Assembly (NCBI GenBank): GCA_028868335.1
Contig: JAGWUU010000012.1
Location: forward strand, 1 to 22,120
DNA from: Sphingomonadales bacterium
Lineage (GTDB): Bacteria > Pseudomonadota > Alphaproteobacteria > Sphingomonadales > Sphingomonadaceae
DNA length: 22,120 nucleotides
Direction: 5' to 3'
Made by a program: the position numbers and the translations under genes. Each line of letters begins with the position of its first letter. Position 1 is the stretch's first letter. Positions 6,370-14,539 of the stretch are shown here, one piece after another. The notes under the pieces are model-generated. The model worked only from the letters and a program-made list of their open reading frames with translations, ran no database searches and was not told where the DNA came from.

Positions 6370-9300
6370 CCACCATCAATGGCGACTGTCCCGGTCCGCT
6401 CAAGCTTGCCCCAGCCGACCATCTTGCCGCGCATCGCAGCCGAGATCGATCGGATCACGACCGAATACATCAACTGACGATAGACGATCCGTTGCATCAG
6501 CATCAGCCCCGCCGGGAAGCGTTGACGGGTCGGTTCAAGGCGATAGGCCACCCAACCTGCGATCAGGTCGATACTGACGAAGGCGATCCAGTAGATTCCC
6601 ATGCGCAAGACATCGCTTTGGGTCTGCGCCCAGCCGTGCTGGTGAATGCGCACCCCGGTGCCGATGATCGACAAGAGCAGAGCAAGGTCAATCAACGGCG
6701 AGATAGCCGCAAAGATGATCTGGAACACCCATGCTTGGGGCATTCCAAACCAGGCCAACCCACGCGGGCGCCCTTTGCGCAGCACGGAGCGATGCTTCCA
6801 CAAGCACTGCAACGTGCCGAACGACCAGCGATAGCGCTGTTTCGCAAGCGCACGGAAGGTCGACGGAGCTTCGGTCAAAGCGACTGCCTCTACATCGTAG
6901 GCCACCCGCCAACCGCGGCGCTGGATGGCGATGGTCAGGTCCTGGTCCTCAGCGAGCGTATCCTCAGGATAGCCCCCAACCGCATCGAGCGCGCTGCGCC
7001 GCCAGGCCCCCACGGCGCCCGGAACAACTGTGATTGCGCCAAGCGAATCGAGCGCGCGGCGCTCGACATTCTGGGCGGTCACATATTCGATCGCCTGCCA
7101 TTTGGTGACCAGGTTGATGCGATTGCCGACGCGCGCATTGCCCGCGACCGCGCCGATTCTCGGATCGGAGAACCAGCGCACCAACTTGCTGATCGTGTCA
7201 GGCAGGAACTGGGTATCGGCATCCAGCGCGATGACGATTTCACCGCGAGCCCGCGCCAGCGAGCGGTTGAGCGCGCTGGCCTTGCCGCCGTTGACCAAGG
7301 TGAGCAGGGTGACGCGCGGATCCTTGCCATAGTGTTCGCTGACCAGCGCGCTGGTACGATCCGCAGACCCATCGTCGGCAACGATCAGTTCGATTCCGGG
7401 ATAGTCGCTCGCCAGCACGCGCGCGACCGAAGCGACGATGACTTTCTCCTCGTTGTAGGCGGGAATGATCACGGACACCGTTGGCGCCGTTGCCGGAGCA
7501 TCGGGTGATTTGCGGTTGCTGCGGTCAACAAGGGCAAGAATCGTCATCAGCACGGCCCTGGCAATGCCCAGGGCAATGGCGAAGAAGAAGGTCCACCGCA
7601 GAGCCAGCCCGATCGCTGCAAGTGCACTGAACACGCCCACGTCTGCGCGCACCGCAAGGCTCTGGCTGCCGGTGACCGGCGGCATTACGGCGTCGCGAGT
7701 GAGACCCGCCAGCCTTGAAACCGGGACAATGGTATATCCCGCCGCACGAATCTGGTCGATCAGGGCGGGCAGGGCTGCGGCCGTCTGGTCGCGATCCCCG
7801 CCGCCGTCGTGCAGCAAGATGATGTTGGCACTGCGTTCCGGCGTTGCGTTGCGCAGGGCGGCCATCGTCTGGTCAACAATGGCCTGGGCACCGGGGCGCT
7901 TCCAATCGCCCGGATCGACGTGAAGGCCGACGATTGTGTAACCGCGCTCCTGCGCGATCAGGGCAGGGTTGAGTTCGTCGGCGGTCGTAGGCTCGGCGTC
8001 ACCGAAATAGGGCGCGCGGAACAACCGCATCGAACGGCCGGTATAGGCTTCGACGAGACGCCGGGTTGCGTTGAGTTCAAGCGCAGTGCCCAGCCGCGAT
8101 TCCTCGGCAAGATTGGGATGGGTGTAGCTGTGGTTGCCGATTTCGTCGCCGTCTGCGATCATCCGCTTTAGCAGGGATGGATTTTCCAGCGCGTTCTCAC
8201 CGATCACGAAAAAGGTCGCCGGAGCATGTCGCGATTCCAGCGCGTCGAGAATCCGCGGTGTGAAGTCAGGATCCGGCCCGTCATCGAAAGTCAGCGCGAC
8301 GAGGTGCGGATCGGCTGCACCGCTGCGCTGGACGACGTAGGGCGTGGGCATCGTGTCATAGGTAACGCCGATGGCCTGGCCATCCTGGCCAAAGCGTACC
8401 GTGCGATGGCCGCCGGTCGGCGTCGAGGTGATGCGCAGGATTTCACCGTTGCCCTCAACGTCGGTCCCCTGGGCAGGGGCAATCGGATCGAGGTTGGGAC
8501 GCCTGCCGGTGCGACTTGCTTCGAGCGCGTCCCAGAAGCCCGGATCCTCGCTGCCAAGACGCCACAGGGCTATGCCCTTGATCCCCTTGAGCACTTGCAG
8601 CTCATTCCAGGTCGTCGCCGCATCGAGCATCCATACGGTGTGGCGGTGATCGCCCGTCTCGTCACTGTCGACGTAGGCGAAGCCGGTGTTGCCGCTGGCG
8701 GGATCGAATTGAGGCGTGGTCCCGCTGTCACGCGCGGCGAGCCAGGCCTCGTTGATGGTCATCGATTCGGCCTTGCCGTCGTGCCAGTCATAACCGTAGC
8801 TGCCGATCGCGACGATCAGCTTGGACGTCGGGATCATTGTGGCGGCATGGGCCAGTTGCTGGGTGAACCATTCCGCCGGGGCGATCGGTCCAGCCTCGCC
8901 ACCTTGCCAGTGCAGGTCATAGTCCATCAATATCACGCTATCGACCGCTGCCGCGAAGGCGCGCATGTTCCAGGCGTTTCCGCTAGCGGGGACGGTGATC
9001 GAGACACGCAATCCGGCACGCGCAAAGCGGGGATGGGCGCGCTGCAGAAGGGCGAGATACCGGCCGACTGCCGGATCGGGCAGGTCCTCGATGTCAAAGA
9101 CCAATCCCGACCAGTTCCCCTGCTTGGCCACGGCGATCGCCTGATCGACCAGGGCATCGGCACTGTGCGGGTTGGCAAGCAGGGCCGCCATGGACTTGCC
9201 ATCCCACTGCTCGTTGACCAGGTTCTGGATCATGAGCTTCATGTCCGGACGGTGAATCTGGCTGCGCAAGATCGCGGCAAGCTGCGGGTCTGGCGCGACG

Positions 9301-9674
9301 GTCAACGTTCCTGAGGGAAAGGAGATCGCTCCCTGCGCCGAGATGACCGTATCAAGCTGATCGAAGTGCCGACGCAACGAGGCTGCGCTTTCCCCGTCCC
9401 ATGGAACGTAAAAGCCAATCCGCAACGGTTGACCGTTGGTGGCCGCCTTGGGCAGTGAAGGCAGCTTGTGCCGCAAGTGTGCAACGTGGGTAAGGAAGGG
9501 CAGGGGCTGTTGCCGTTCGCGCGCAAGGGCCAGGGGCGAAGCGGCCGGAACCTCCACGACGGTCGCGGCAAAGATGATTGCGGCCAGCACGATCAGCGCA
9601 AGCAGCGCGGTCGATAGGCGGCCAACCAGCCGTCGCCGTTTGCCGGTGCGATCGAAGAAGATGGGAGAAGTCAT
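6366..9674 (-). CDS. Trifunctional GH18-like / NodB deacetylase / GT2 glycosyltransferase membrane protein
   Basis: This predicted 1102-residue inner-membrane protein joins three polysaccharide modules. Residues 18-40 form a membrane anchor. Residues about 84-385 are a GH18-like barrel with GLVFDIEDLP (Asp194, Glu196) matching the catalytic DxxDxDxE end. Residues about 457-655 are a NodB/CE4 deacetylase with TFDDGPDPD (462-470), HSYTHP (515-520), FRAPYFGD (552-559) and LLHDGGG. A hydrophobic segment at about 678-717 leads into a family 2 glycosyltransferase (734-950) with PAYNEE, VADDGS, ALDADT, LAEDQD and QRYRW, all motifs of processive GT2 enzymes. Further membrane segments follow at about 978-1005 and 1024-1045. 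By analogy with PgaB/PgaC-type or hyaluronan/chitin-type systems, it could polymerise an amino-sugar chain inside and deacetylate or cleave it outside; this is inference. No strong SD precedes the ATG at 9674. Confidence 0.92.
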   Translation of the reverse strand: MTSPIFFDRTGKRRRLVGRLSTALLALIVLAAIIFAATVVEVPAASPLALARERQQPLPFLTHVAHLRHKLPSLPKAATNGQPLRIGFYVPWDGESAASLRRHFDQLDTVISAQGAISFPSGTLTVAPDPQLAAILRSQIHRPDMKLMIQNLVNEQWDGKSMAALLANPHSADALVDQAIAVAKQGNWSGLVFDIEDLPDPAVGRYLALLQRAHPRFARAGLRVSITVPASGNAWNMRAFAAAVDSVILMDYDLHWQGGEAGPIAPAEWFTQQLAHAATMIPTSKLIVAIGSYGYDWHDGKAESMTINEAWLAARDSGTTPQFDPASGNTGFAYVDSDETGDHRHTVWMLDAATTWNELQVLKGIKGIALWRLGSEDPGFWDALEASRTGRRPNLDPIAPAQGTDVEGNGEILRITSTPTGGHRTVRFGQDGQAIGVTYDTMPTPYVVQRSGAADPHLVALTFDDGPDPDFTPRILDALESRHAPATFFVIGENALENPSLLKRMIADGDEIGNHSYTHPNLAEESRLGTALELNATRRLVEAYTGRSMRLFRAPYFGDAEPTTADELNPALIAQERGYTIVGLHVDPGDWKRPGAQAIVDQTMAALRNATPERSANIILLHDGGGDRDQTAAALPALIDQIRAAGYTIVPVSRLAGLTRDAVMPPVTGSQSLAVRADVGVFSALAAIGLALRWTFFFAIALGIARAVLMTILALVDRSNRKSPDAPATAPTVSVIIPAYNEEKVIVASVARVLASDYPGIELIVADDGSADRTSALVSEHYGKDPRVTLLTLVNGGKASALNRSLARARGEIVIALDADTQFLPDTISKLVRWFSDPRIGAVAGNARVGNRINLVTKWQAIEYVTAQNVERRALDSLGAITVVPGAVGAWRRSALDAVGGYPEDTLAEDQDLTIAIQRRGWRVAYDVEAVALTEAPSTFRALAKQRYRWSFGTLQCLWKHRSVLRKGRPRGLAWFGMPQAWVFQIIFAAISPLIDLALLLSIIGTGVRIHQHGWAQTQSDVLRMGIYWIAFVSIDLIAGWVAYRLEPTRQRFPAGLMLMQRIVYRQLMYSVVIRSISAAMRGKMVGWGKLERTGTVAIDGG

Positions 9675-9762
9675 AGAAAGGAGCCCGTGTTCGCTTATCC
9701 TCTAGACGGCGCGGCATGGCGGGCAAGCCTGCAGAGCGATTAAATTTCTCTCATCTAGTGAA

Positions 9763-10920
9763 TCATCCCCAAGCGCGATGGTACAGCGTCTCGATTTCGT
9801 CGGCGAGGGGCACGCGGGGATTGTTGGCGGGAGAGCCTGAGGCCAGCGCCTGCTGGGCCATCAGGGGAACCAGTTCATCCCAACGCGCCTTTTCTATGCC
9901 GTAGGCACGGGGCGAGGGCACGGCGAGGTCTGCGTTGATATGCTCCAGTGCCTCGACCAGCCGGGCCGCTGCGCTCTGGTCACTTTCTTCCTCGCTCGCC
10001 ACTGCCATAACCCGCGCGCATTGAGCATACCGGCCGAGCGCGGCGGGCGCCGACCAGGCGGTCACCACGGGCATCAGCATGGCGTTCGACAGGCCGTGGC
10101 TGACGTGGAAATGGGCGCCGATCGGGCGGCTCATGCCGTGGACCAGCGCAACCGACGCGTTGGAAAAGGCGATCCCGCCTTGCAGTGCGCCAAACATCAG
10201 GGCTTCGCGCGCTGGGCGATTACCGGGATCGGCGCAGGCCAGCGGCAGGTTTGGCCAGATCAGGCGCATCGCGGACAGTGCGGCGGCATCGGAGAAGGGG
10301 TTGGCGCGCTTCGAAACATAAGCCTCGATCGCGTGGACCAGGCTGTCGATCCCGGTGTCGGCGGTAAGCCGCGCCGGCTTGCTCAGTGTCAGTTCGTAGT
10401 CGACCACCGCCACGGTCGGCAGGTAGGCAAGGCCAGCGCAAAGCATCTTCTCGTCGGTCACCTCGTCGGTGATCACGGTGAAGCGGGTCGCTTCGGATCC
10501 GGTGCCTGCCGTGGTCGGCACGGCAATAACGGGAAGAGCTGGCGCATCCTCCTGATGCGGAGCCTTGAACGCGCTGACTGGCAGGTCGCGCAGCGCCTTG
10601 ACCGCGACCATCTTGGCCGTGTCGATCGGACTGCCCCCACCAAGCCCGATGACGCAATCGTGATCGCCCTCGCGAAGGAAGGCGAGTGCCGTCTCGACCG
10701 AAGCGACGGTCGGGTCAGGTATCACCCCGGTAAAGCCGCGCACGGCGATCCCGGCCTTGCCGAGGATATTCTCGACTCGCTCCAGTACCCCCGATTGCGC
10801 AAGCCATCCGTCGGTCAGGATCAGCGGACGCGACAGGCCGAATTGGGCAAGGACTTCTGGCAGTTCCTGAAGCACGCCGCCGCCGATGCGGATCGCGCGG
10901 GGAAGATGGATCGCTGCCAT
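9763..10920 (-). CDS. Iron-containing alcohol dehydrogenase (group III), possibly maleylacetate-reductase-like
   Basis: This cytoplasmic NAD(P)-dependent dehydrogenase of 385 residues has an N-terminal nucleotide-binding half with GGGSPIDTAK (94-103) and PTTAGTGSEAT (135-145). The C-terminal half holds the metal ligands Asp192 and His196 (IDSLVHAIEAY), His261 (HGMSRPIGAHF) and His275 (HVSHG), so the site looks complete. The family oxidises or reduces a wide range of alcohols and aldehydes; some members are maleylacetate reductases, so the substrate cannot be fixed. The gene begins one base after the stop of the amidohydrolase (TGACATG), so the two are almost certainly translated from one transcript, probably acting on the same compound. 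The intergenic stretch toward the glycosyltransferase fusion is 88 bases with no clear terminator. Confidence 0.93.
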   Translation of the reverse strand: MAAIHLPRAIRIGGGVLQELPEVLAQFGLSRPLILTDGWLAQSGVLERVENILGKAGIAVRGFTGVIPDPTVASVETALAFLREGDHDCVIGLGGGSPIDTAKMVAVKALRDLPVSAFKAPHQEDAPALPVIAVPTTAGTGSEATRFTVITDEVTDEKMLCAGLAYLPTVAVVDYELTLSKPARLTADTGIDSLVHAIEAYVSKRANPFSDAAALSAMRLIWPNLPLACADPGNRPAREALMFGALQGGIAFSNASVALVHGMSRPIGAHFHVSHGLSNAMLMPVVTAWSAPAALGRYAQCARVMAVASEEESDQSAAARLVEALEHINADLAVPSPRAYGIEKARWDELVPLMAQQALASGSPANNPRVPLADEIETLYHRAWG

Positions 10921-10921
10921 G

Positions 10922-11980
10922 TCAGCGGAGCAGGTGTTCTATGCCGTAGAACCGCGCCGCCGTACCGGCGTAGAGTGCGCGCTTCTCATCGACCGAGGCG
11001 CCGTGAGTCAGGCGTTTGAACGCGTTCCACAAGACGGCATAGCTCGCGCCCCATTTGTCGACCGGATAATTGCTTTCGAACATCGCGCGGTCAGGTCCGA
11101 AGGCTTCGATGCAGGTTTCGATATAGGGCCGCCACATCGCCGCCAGGACTTCGGAGTTAAGACCTGCGGCCGGTCCGTGATCGGGCATCCCGGCAAAGGA
11201 CATGGCAAGGCCACCCAGCTTGACCGACACGTTCGGGCACGCGGCGATGTCCCTGATCGATGCCCGCCAGCTATCGAAACGTTCGTGCAGCTTGCCGTGA
11301 TAGCTGCCCATGCCCAACGGGCTGCCGCAATGGTCAAGGCAGATTGGCTGGTCCGGGAAGGCGCGAGCAAGGCTGAGCACATCGCCAAGCTGCGGCTCAA
11401 GCAGCCAGGCATCAAAGGTCAGGCCGCGCTTGCCCAACTCGGCAAAACCTTCTCGGAATGCGGAGTCGAGGTACAGCCCCTGCGGCGCGTGGAACGGCGG
11501 CCCCAGCACGTCCGGATCGGGGTTCCACGCCGCAGCATGGCGGATGCCCTTGAACCGCTGGCTTGTTTCGATCAGCGCGTCGAGCACGGCTCCGGCCTTG
11601 CTGCCAAGCTGGAGGTCGGCATGGCCGATGATCGCATCGCACAGACGAATTTGTCCATAGAGCCCACTGGCGCTCTGCGCGGCGACGCCATTGACGTACT
11701 CAACCTCGCCGACGACCTTCAGTTCCTCGCTGGCCCCGGCGCGGTAGAAGGCGCCGCACTCCATGAACACCGTGGCGACGACGTTGTGACCGCCGCTCGC
11801 ATCGGCGTGCAACTCGTCAAACGTGTAGTAGGGCGTGAGCGCGATCGCGGCGAGGAACGGGTGAAGCGGTTCGGGAAAGGCGGGAAGTACCGGGCGCAGA
11901 TCCCACAGGTGGTGGTGCGGATCGATGATCGCCAAATCCGGTTCAAGAATTGCCTCGGGTTTCAGGATTGCGTCGCTCAT
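10922..11980 (-). CDS. Amidohydrolase-family (amidohydrolase 2) metal-dependent hydrolase
   Basis: This 352-residue TIM-barrel hydrolase belongs to the amidohydrolase-related group that includes lactonases and decarboxylases. IIDPHHHLWDLRP (18-30) carries the HxH metal motif. ICLDHCG and MFESNYPVDKW supply later conserved barrel-end residues, including the acidic residue of the last strands. It may open a lactone or ring intermediate in a catabolic pathway shared with the adjacent iron alcohol dehydrogenase; this is inference from context. The ATG at 11980-11978 (MSDAILKPEA) is preferred over the ATG two codons upstream because GAGAGG then sits six bases ahead, whereas it abuts the upstream ATG. 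It is the first gene of a two-gene operon and is divergent from the acyl-CoA dehydrogenase across about 110 bases. Confidence 0.9.
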   Translation of the reverse strand: MSDAILKPEAILEPDLAIIDPHHHLWDLRPVLPAFPEPLHPFLAAIALTPYYTFDELHADASGGHNVVATVFMECGAFYRAGASEELKVVGEVEYVNGVAAQSASGLYGQIRLCDAIIGHADLQLGSKAGAVLDALIETSQRFKGIRHAAAWNPDPDVLGPPFHAPQGLYLDSAFREGFAELGKRGLTFDAWLLEPQLGDVLSLARAFPDQPICLDHCGSPLGMGSYHGKLHERFDSWRASIRDIAACPNVSVKLGGLAMSFAGMPDHGPAAGLNSEVLAAMWRPYIETCIEAFGPDRAMFESNYPVDKWGASYAVLWNAFKRLTHGASVDEKRALYAGTAARFYGIEHLLR

Positions 11981-12025
11981 GGTCATCCTCTCCGTTCGTG
12001 TGGCAGCTTATGCTGCTCAGGCCGT

Positions 12026-12054
12026 TTGACAAGGGCAGCCGCACCCTTCATTAA
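12026..12054 (+). promoter_or_regulatory. Candidate sigma-70-type promoter for the acyl-CoA dehydrogenase, with adjacent AT palindrome
   Basis: A perfect -35 hexamer TTGACA (12026-12031) is followed after 17 bases by CATTAA (12049-12054), a weak -10. The inverted repeat TTAAT-n6-ATTAA (12051-12066) overlaps the -10 and could be an operator. This is sequence inspection only. Confidence 0.35.
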
Positions 12055-12089
12055 TCGGTCAATTAAACTTGGGAAGAGGGCTTTGTGCC

Positions 12090-13316
12090 ATGGACTTTGA
12101 ACACAGCGGCAAAGTCAGGGATCTGGTCGCCAAGGTTGGCGCCTTCATGGATGAGCACATCTATCCCAACGAGGATTCCTACCACTCCTGGGTCACCGAT
12201 CCGGCCAAGCTTTGGCAGGAATGGCCGGGGATGGAGGATGTAAAGGCGAAGGCCCGCGCACAGGGCTTGTGGAACCTGTTCCTTCCGCATGAGTACGGGA
12301 AATTCTCACCGGGGCTTACCAACCTTGAATATGCCCCCGTGGCCGAACTGCTGGGACGAGTGCCGTGGGCAAGCCAGGCGCTCAATTGCTCTGCGCCCGA
12401 TACCGGCAACATGGAGGTGCTGGCCAAATACGGCAGCCCCGCACAACAGGAACGGTGGCTCCAACCGCTGCTCGATGGGACGATCCGTTCAGCTTACGTG
12501 ATGACCGAGCCGCAGGTCGCGTCCTCCGACGCCACCAACCTGGAATTGTCGATTACTCCCGATGGCGATCACTACGTTCTCAATGGACGCAAATGGTGGA
12601 TTTCAAACGCGATGCACCCGCGTTGCGACATCTGGATCGTGATGGGCAAGACTGACTTTAACGCCCCGCGCCATGCCCAACACTCGCAAATACTGGTCGA
12701 ACCCAAAACGCCGGGGATCACCATCGTCCGGCACCTGACGGTGTTCGGATCGCACAATTCGCCGGGCGGTGAGTGCGAACTGCGTTTCGACAATGTCCGC
12801 GTGCCGCGCGAAAACCTGATCCTGGGCGAAGGGCGTGGGTTCGAGATCGCGCAAGGTCGTCTCGGGCCGGGGCGCATCCACCACTGCATGCGCTCGGTCG
12901 GCCAAGCCCAGCGCGCGCTGGAGATCATGGCGCGCCGCGCCGACAGCCGTGTCGTCTTCGGCAAAAAGCTGGCCGACCAGTCGAGCATTCGGCAGGACAT
13001 CGCCAAGAGCTTCTGCGAGATCGAGATGGCGCGCCTGCTGACGCTCAAGGCCGCCGACGCCATGGACCGCCACGGCAACAAGGTTGCGCGGGACCTTATC
13101 GCTGCGATCAAGGTGGTCGCCCCGCAAATGGCGCAGACAGTCTGCGACCGGGCAATCCAGGTCCACGGCGGGATGGGCGTGAGCGACGACACGCCGATAG
13201 CCCGGTTCTTCACGCTCAACCGCTTCGTTCGCATCGCCGATGGGCCGGACGAGGTCCACATGAGCCAGCTCGGCAAGCAGAAGATCAAGGAATATGTCGC
13301 GATGAATGAGCGGTGA
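12090..13316 (+). CDS. Acyl-CoA dehydrogenase family protein (ACAD10/11-like)
   Basis: This cytoplasmic flavoenzyme of 408 residues is predicted to introduce a double bond next to the thioester of an acyl-CoA. The N-terminal helical domain is followed by YVMTEPQVASSDATN (136-150) and GRKWWISNA (166-174), the FAD-contacting middle domain. The C-terminal helical domain carries QVHGGMGVSDDTPIARFF and RIADGPDEVHM, the usual family ending. The pattern resembles the ACAD10/ACAD11 branch, which tends to accept long or unusual acyl chains. The ATG at 12090 (MDFEHSGKVRDLV) has GAGGG nine bases upstream; an in-frame TTG seven codons earlier would destroy that spacing. It is divergent from the amidohydrolase/iron-ADH operon and may share its regulation. 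Confidence 0.95.
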   Translation: MDFEHSGKVRDLVAKVGAFMDEHIYPNEDSYHSWVTDPAKLWQEWPGMEDVKAKARAQGLWNLFLPHEYGKFSPGLTNLEYAPVAELLGRVPWASQALNCSAPDTGNMEVLAKYGSPAQQERWLQPLLDGTIRSAYVMTEPQVASSDATNLELSITPDGDHYVLNGRKWWISNAMHPRCDIWIVMGKTDFNAPRHAQHSQILVEPKTPGITIVRHLTVFGSHNSPGGECELRFDNVRVPRENLILGEGRGFEIAQGRLGPGRIHHCMRSVGQAQRALEIMARRADSRVVFGKKLADQSSIRQDIAKSFCEIEMARLLTLKAADAMDRHGNKVARDLIAAIKVVAPQMAQTVCDRAIQVHGGMGVSDDTPIARFFTLNRFVRIADGPDEVHMSQLGKQKIKEYVAMNER

Positions 13317-13342
13317 TGTCGGTGCCGCCTTCCATCGCAATC

Positions 13343-13453
13343 CGTCACCCTGAACACGCGATGGTTGGTAGGGTGGGAAAACGGAGCAGTTGCGCCTCCG
13401 GTCTGGCCCACTGCTCAAGGCTTGATGGATGCTGAAACAAGTTCAGCATGACG
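13343..13453. repeat. Dispersed palindromic intergenic repeat (CTGAAC type)
   Basis: The outer arms CGTCACCCTGAAC (13343-13355) and GTTCAGCATGACG (13441-13453) are inverted copies matching at 11 of 13 positions. The right half contains a perfect 8-bp hairpin ATGCTGAA-ACAAG-TTCAGCAT (13429-13449). I recall this motif as frequent between genes in sphingomonad genomes, but could not check. It lies between two genes on the same strand, so it may form an RNA hairpin that shapes or ends the upstream transcript. Confidence 0.6.
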
Positions 13454-13498
13454 GGGGGTAGGGTCAGGCGCCGTTTCGCGTCCCTTGGAGATAGTACG

Positions 13499-14539
13499 AT
13501 GAAGGCTCTGCGGTACTACGGCGCGCGCGATGTGCGCTACGAAGGGATGGACGATCCCGCACCCCAATCCGACCGCGACGCGATCGTTCAGGTCAAGGCT
13601 TGCTCGATATGCGGATCGGATCTGCATATCTACCACGGTCACGGCTTTTCCGAGGACCTTGGCTTCTGTGTTGGCCACGAAGCGGTGGGCGAGGTGGTGG
13701 AGATCGGGCGCGGGGTTCACCGGGTCAAGGTCGGTGACACGGTAATGCTTCCCGCAGCGGTCGGTTGCGGCACCTGCCGTTCGTGTCTTGCCGGCAATGT
13801 CTCCAACTGCGAATTCGGCCTCGGCTCGTGCTATGGCCTCTCCGCCAACCTCCAGGGTTCGCAGGCGGAAGCCGTACGGGTGCCTGCGGCGGACATGAAC
13901 GCGGTGCCGATTCCGGAAGGGGTCAGCCTCGATCAGGCGCTGATGATGACCGATGCCATGGCTACAGCCTGGTATGGCGCGCGCATGGCGGACATTCGCC
14001 CCGGATCGGGCGTGGCCGTGATCGGGCTGGGGCCGATCGGCCTGATGGCGGTCGACAGCGCCTTCGTCATGGGCGCGCATGTAGTCTATGCGATCGACCC
14101 GATTGCCGAGCGCCGGACCCTGGCCGAGGCGGCGGGCGCCGTTCCACTCCATCCTGACGAGGCGATGGAGCGGATCAAGCAGGATACCCACGGCCACAAG
14201 CTCGATTGCGTGGTCGAAGTGGTGGGCACCGACGCCACGGTCGATTTCGCGCTACGCCTTGTCCGCAAGCGCGGCACCGTCTCCGTGATCGGCGTTCAGC
14301 AATCGCGCCGCTTCCCGTTCCCGCTGGAGCGTGCCTTCGCCGGTGGCCTGACTTTCCGCGCGGGAACCTGCTCGGTCCCCGAAGAGCTGCCCGCTCTGTT
14401 CCCGCTGGTTCGCTCCGGCCGCCTGAAGCCGGAGCGCTACATCAGCCATCGCCTGCCGTTGAGTGAGGGTGCCGAAGCCTACCGCCTGTTCGAGGCGAGG
14501 GAGGCCGGGGCACTGAAGATGGTGCTGGTGCCCAACTAG
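13499..14539 (+). CDS. Zinc-dependent alcohol dehydrogenase (MDR family)
   Basis: This 346-residue medium-chain dehydrogenase uses NAD(P) to oxidise an alcohol. The catalytic zinc region is ACSICGSDLH (Cys38) with GHE at 59-61. The structural zinc cysteines are all present (Cys90, Cys93, Cys96, Cys104). The Rossmann fold motif VIGLGPIG is at 174-181. It resembles threonine/sorbitol dehydrogenase-like and glutathione-independent members; the substrate is not readable. The ATG at 13499 has GGAG eight bases upstream. An in-frame extension to 13448 would add residues unlike the family and overlap the repeat. The gene follows the acyl-CoA dehydrogenase on the same strand after 182 bases. Its TAG stop shares a CTAG with the stop of convergent leuA. 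Confidence 0.93.
   Translation: MKALRYYGARDVRYEGMDDPAPQSDRDAIVQVKACSICGSDLHIYHGHGFSEDLGFCVGHEAVGEVVEIGRGVHRVKVGDTVMLPAAVGCGTCRSCLAGNVSNCEFGLGSCYGLSANLQGSQAEAVRVPAADMNAVPIPEGVSLDQALMMTDAMATAWYGARMADIRPGSGVAVIGLGPIGLMAVDSAFVMGAHVVYAIDPIAERRTLAEAAGAVPLHPDEAMERIKQDTHGHKLDCVVEVVGTDATVDFALRLVRKRGTVSVIGVQQSRRFPFPLERAFAGGLTFRAGTCSVPEELPALFPLVRSGRLKPERYISHRLPLSEGAEAYRLFEAREAGALKMVLVPN

Noticed and set aside
8226..9314. 362-codon plus-strand open frame (and 6492-7508 likewise)
   Set aside because: Both are antisense to the well-supported three-domain glycosyltransferase fusion.
9940..12100. Long plus-strand frames over the iron-ADH and amidohydrolase genes
   Set aside because: The minus strand carries complete metal-binding and nucleotide-binding motifs; the plus-strand frames do not.
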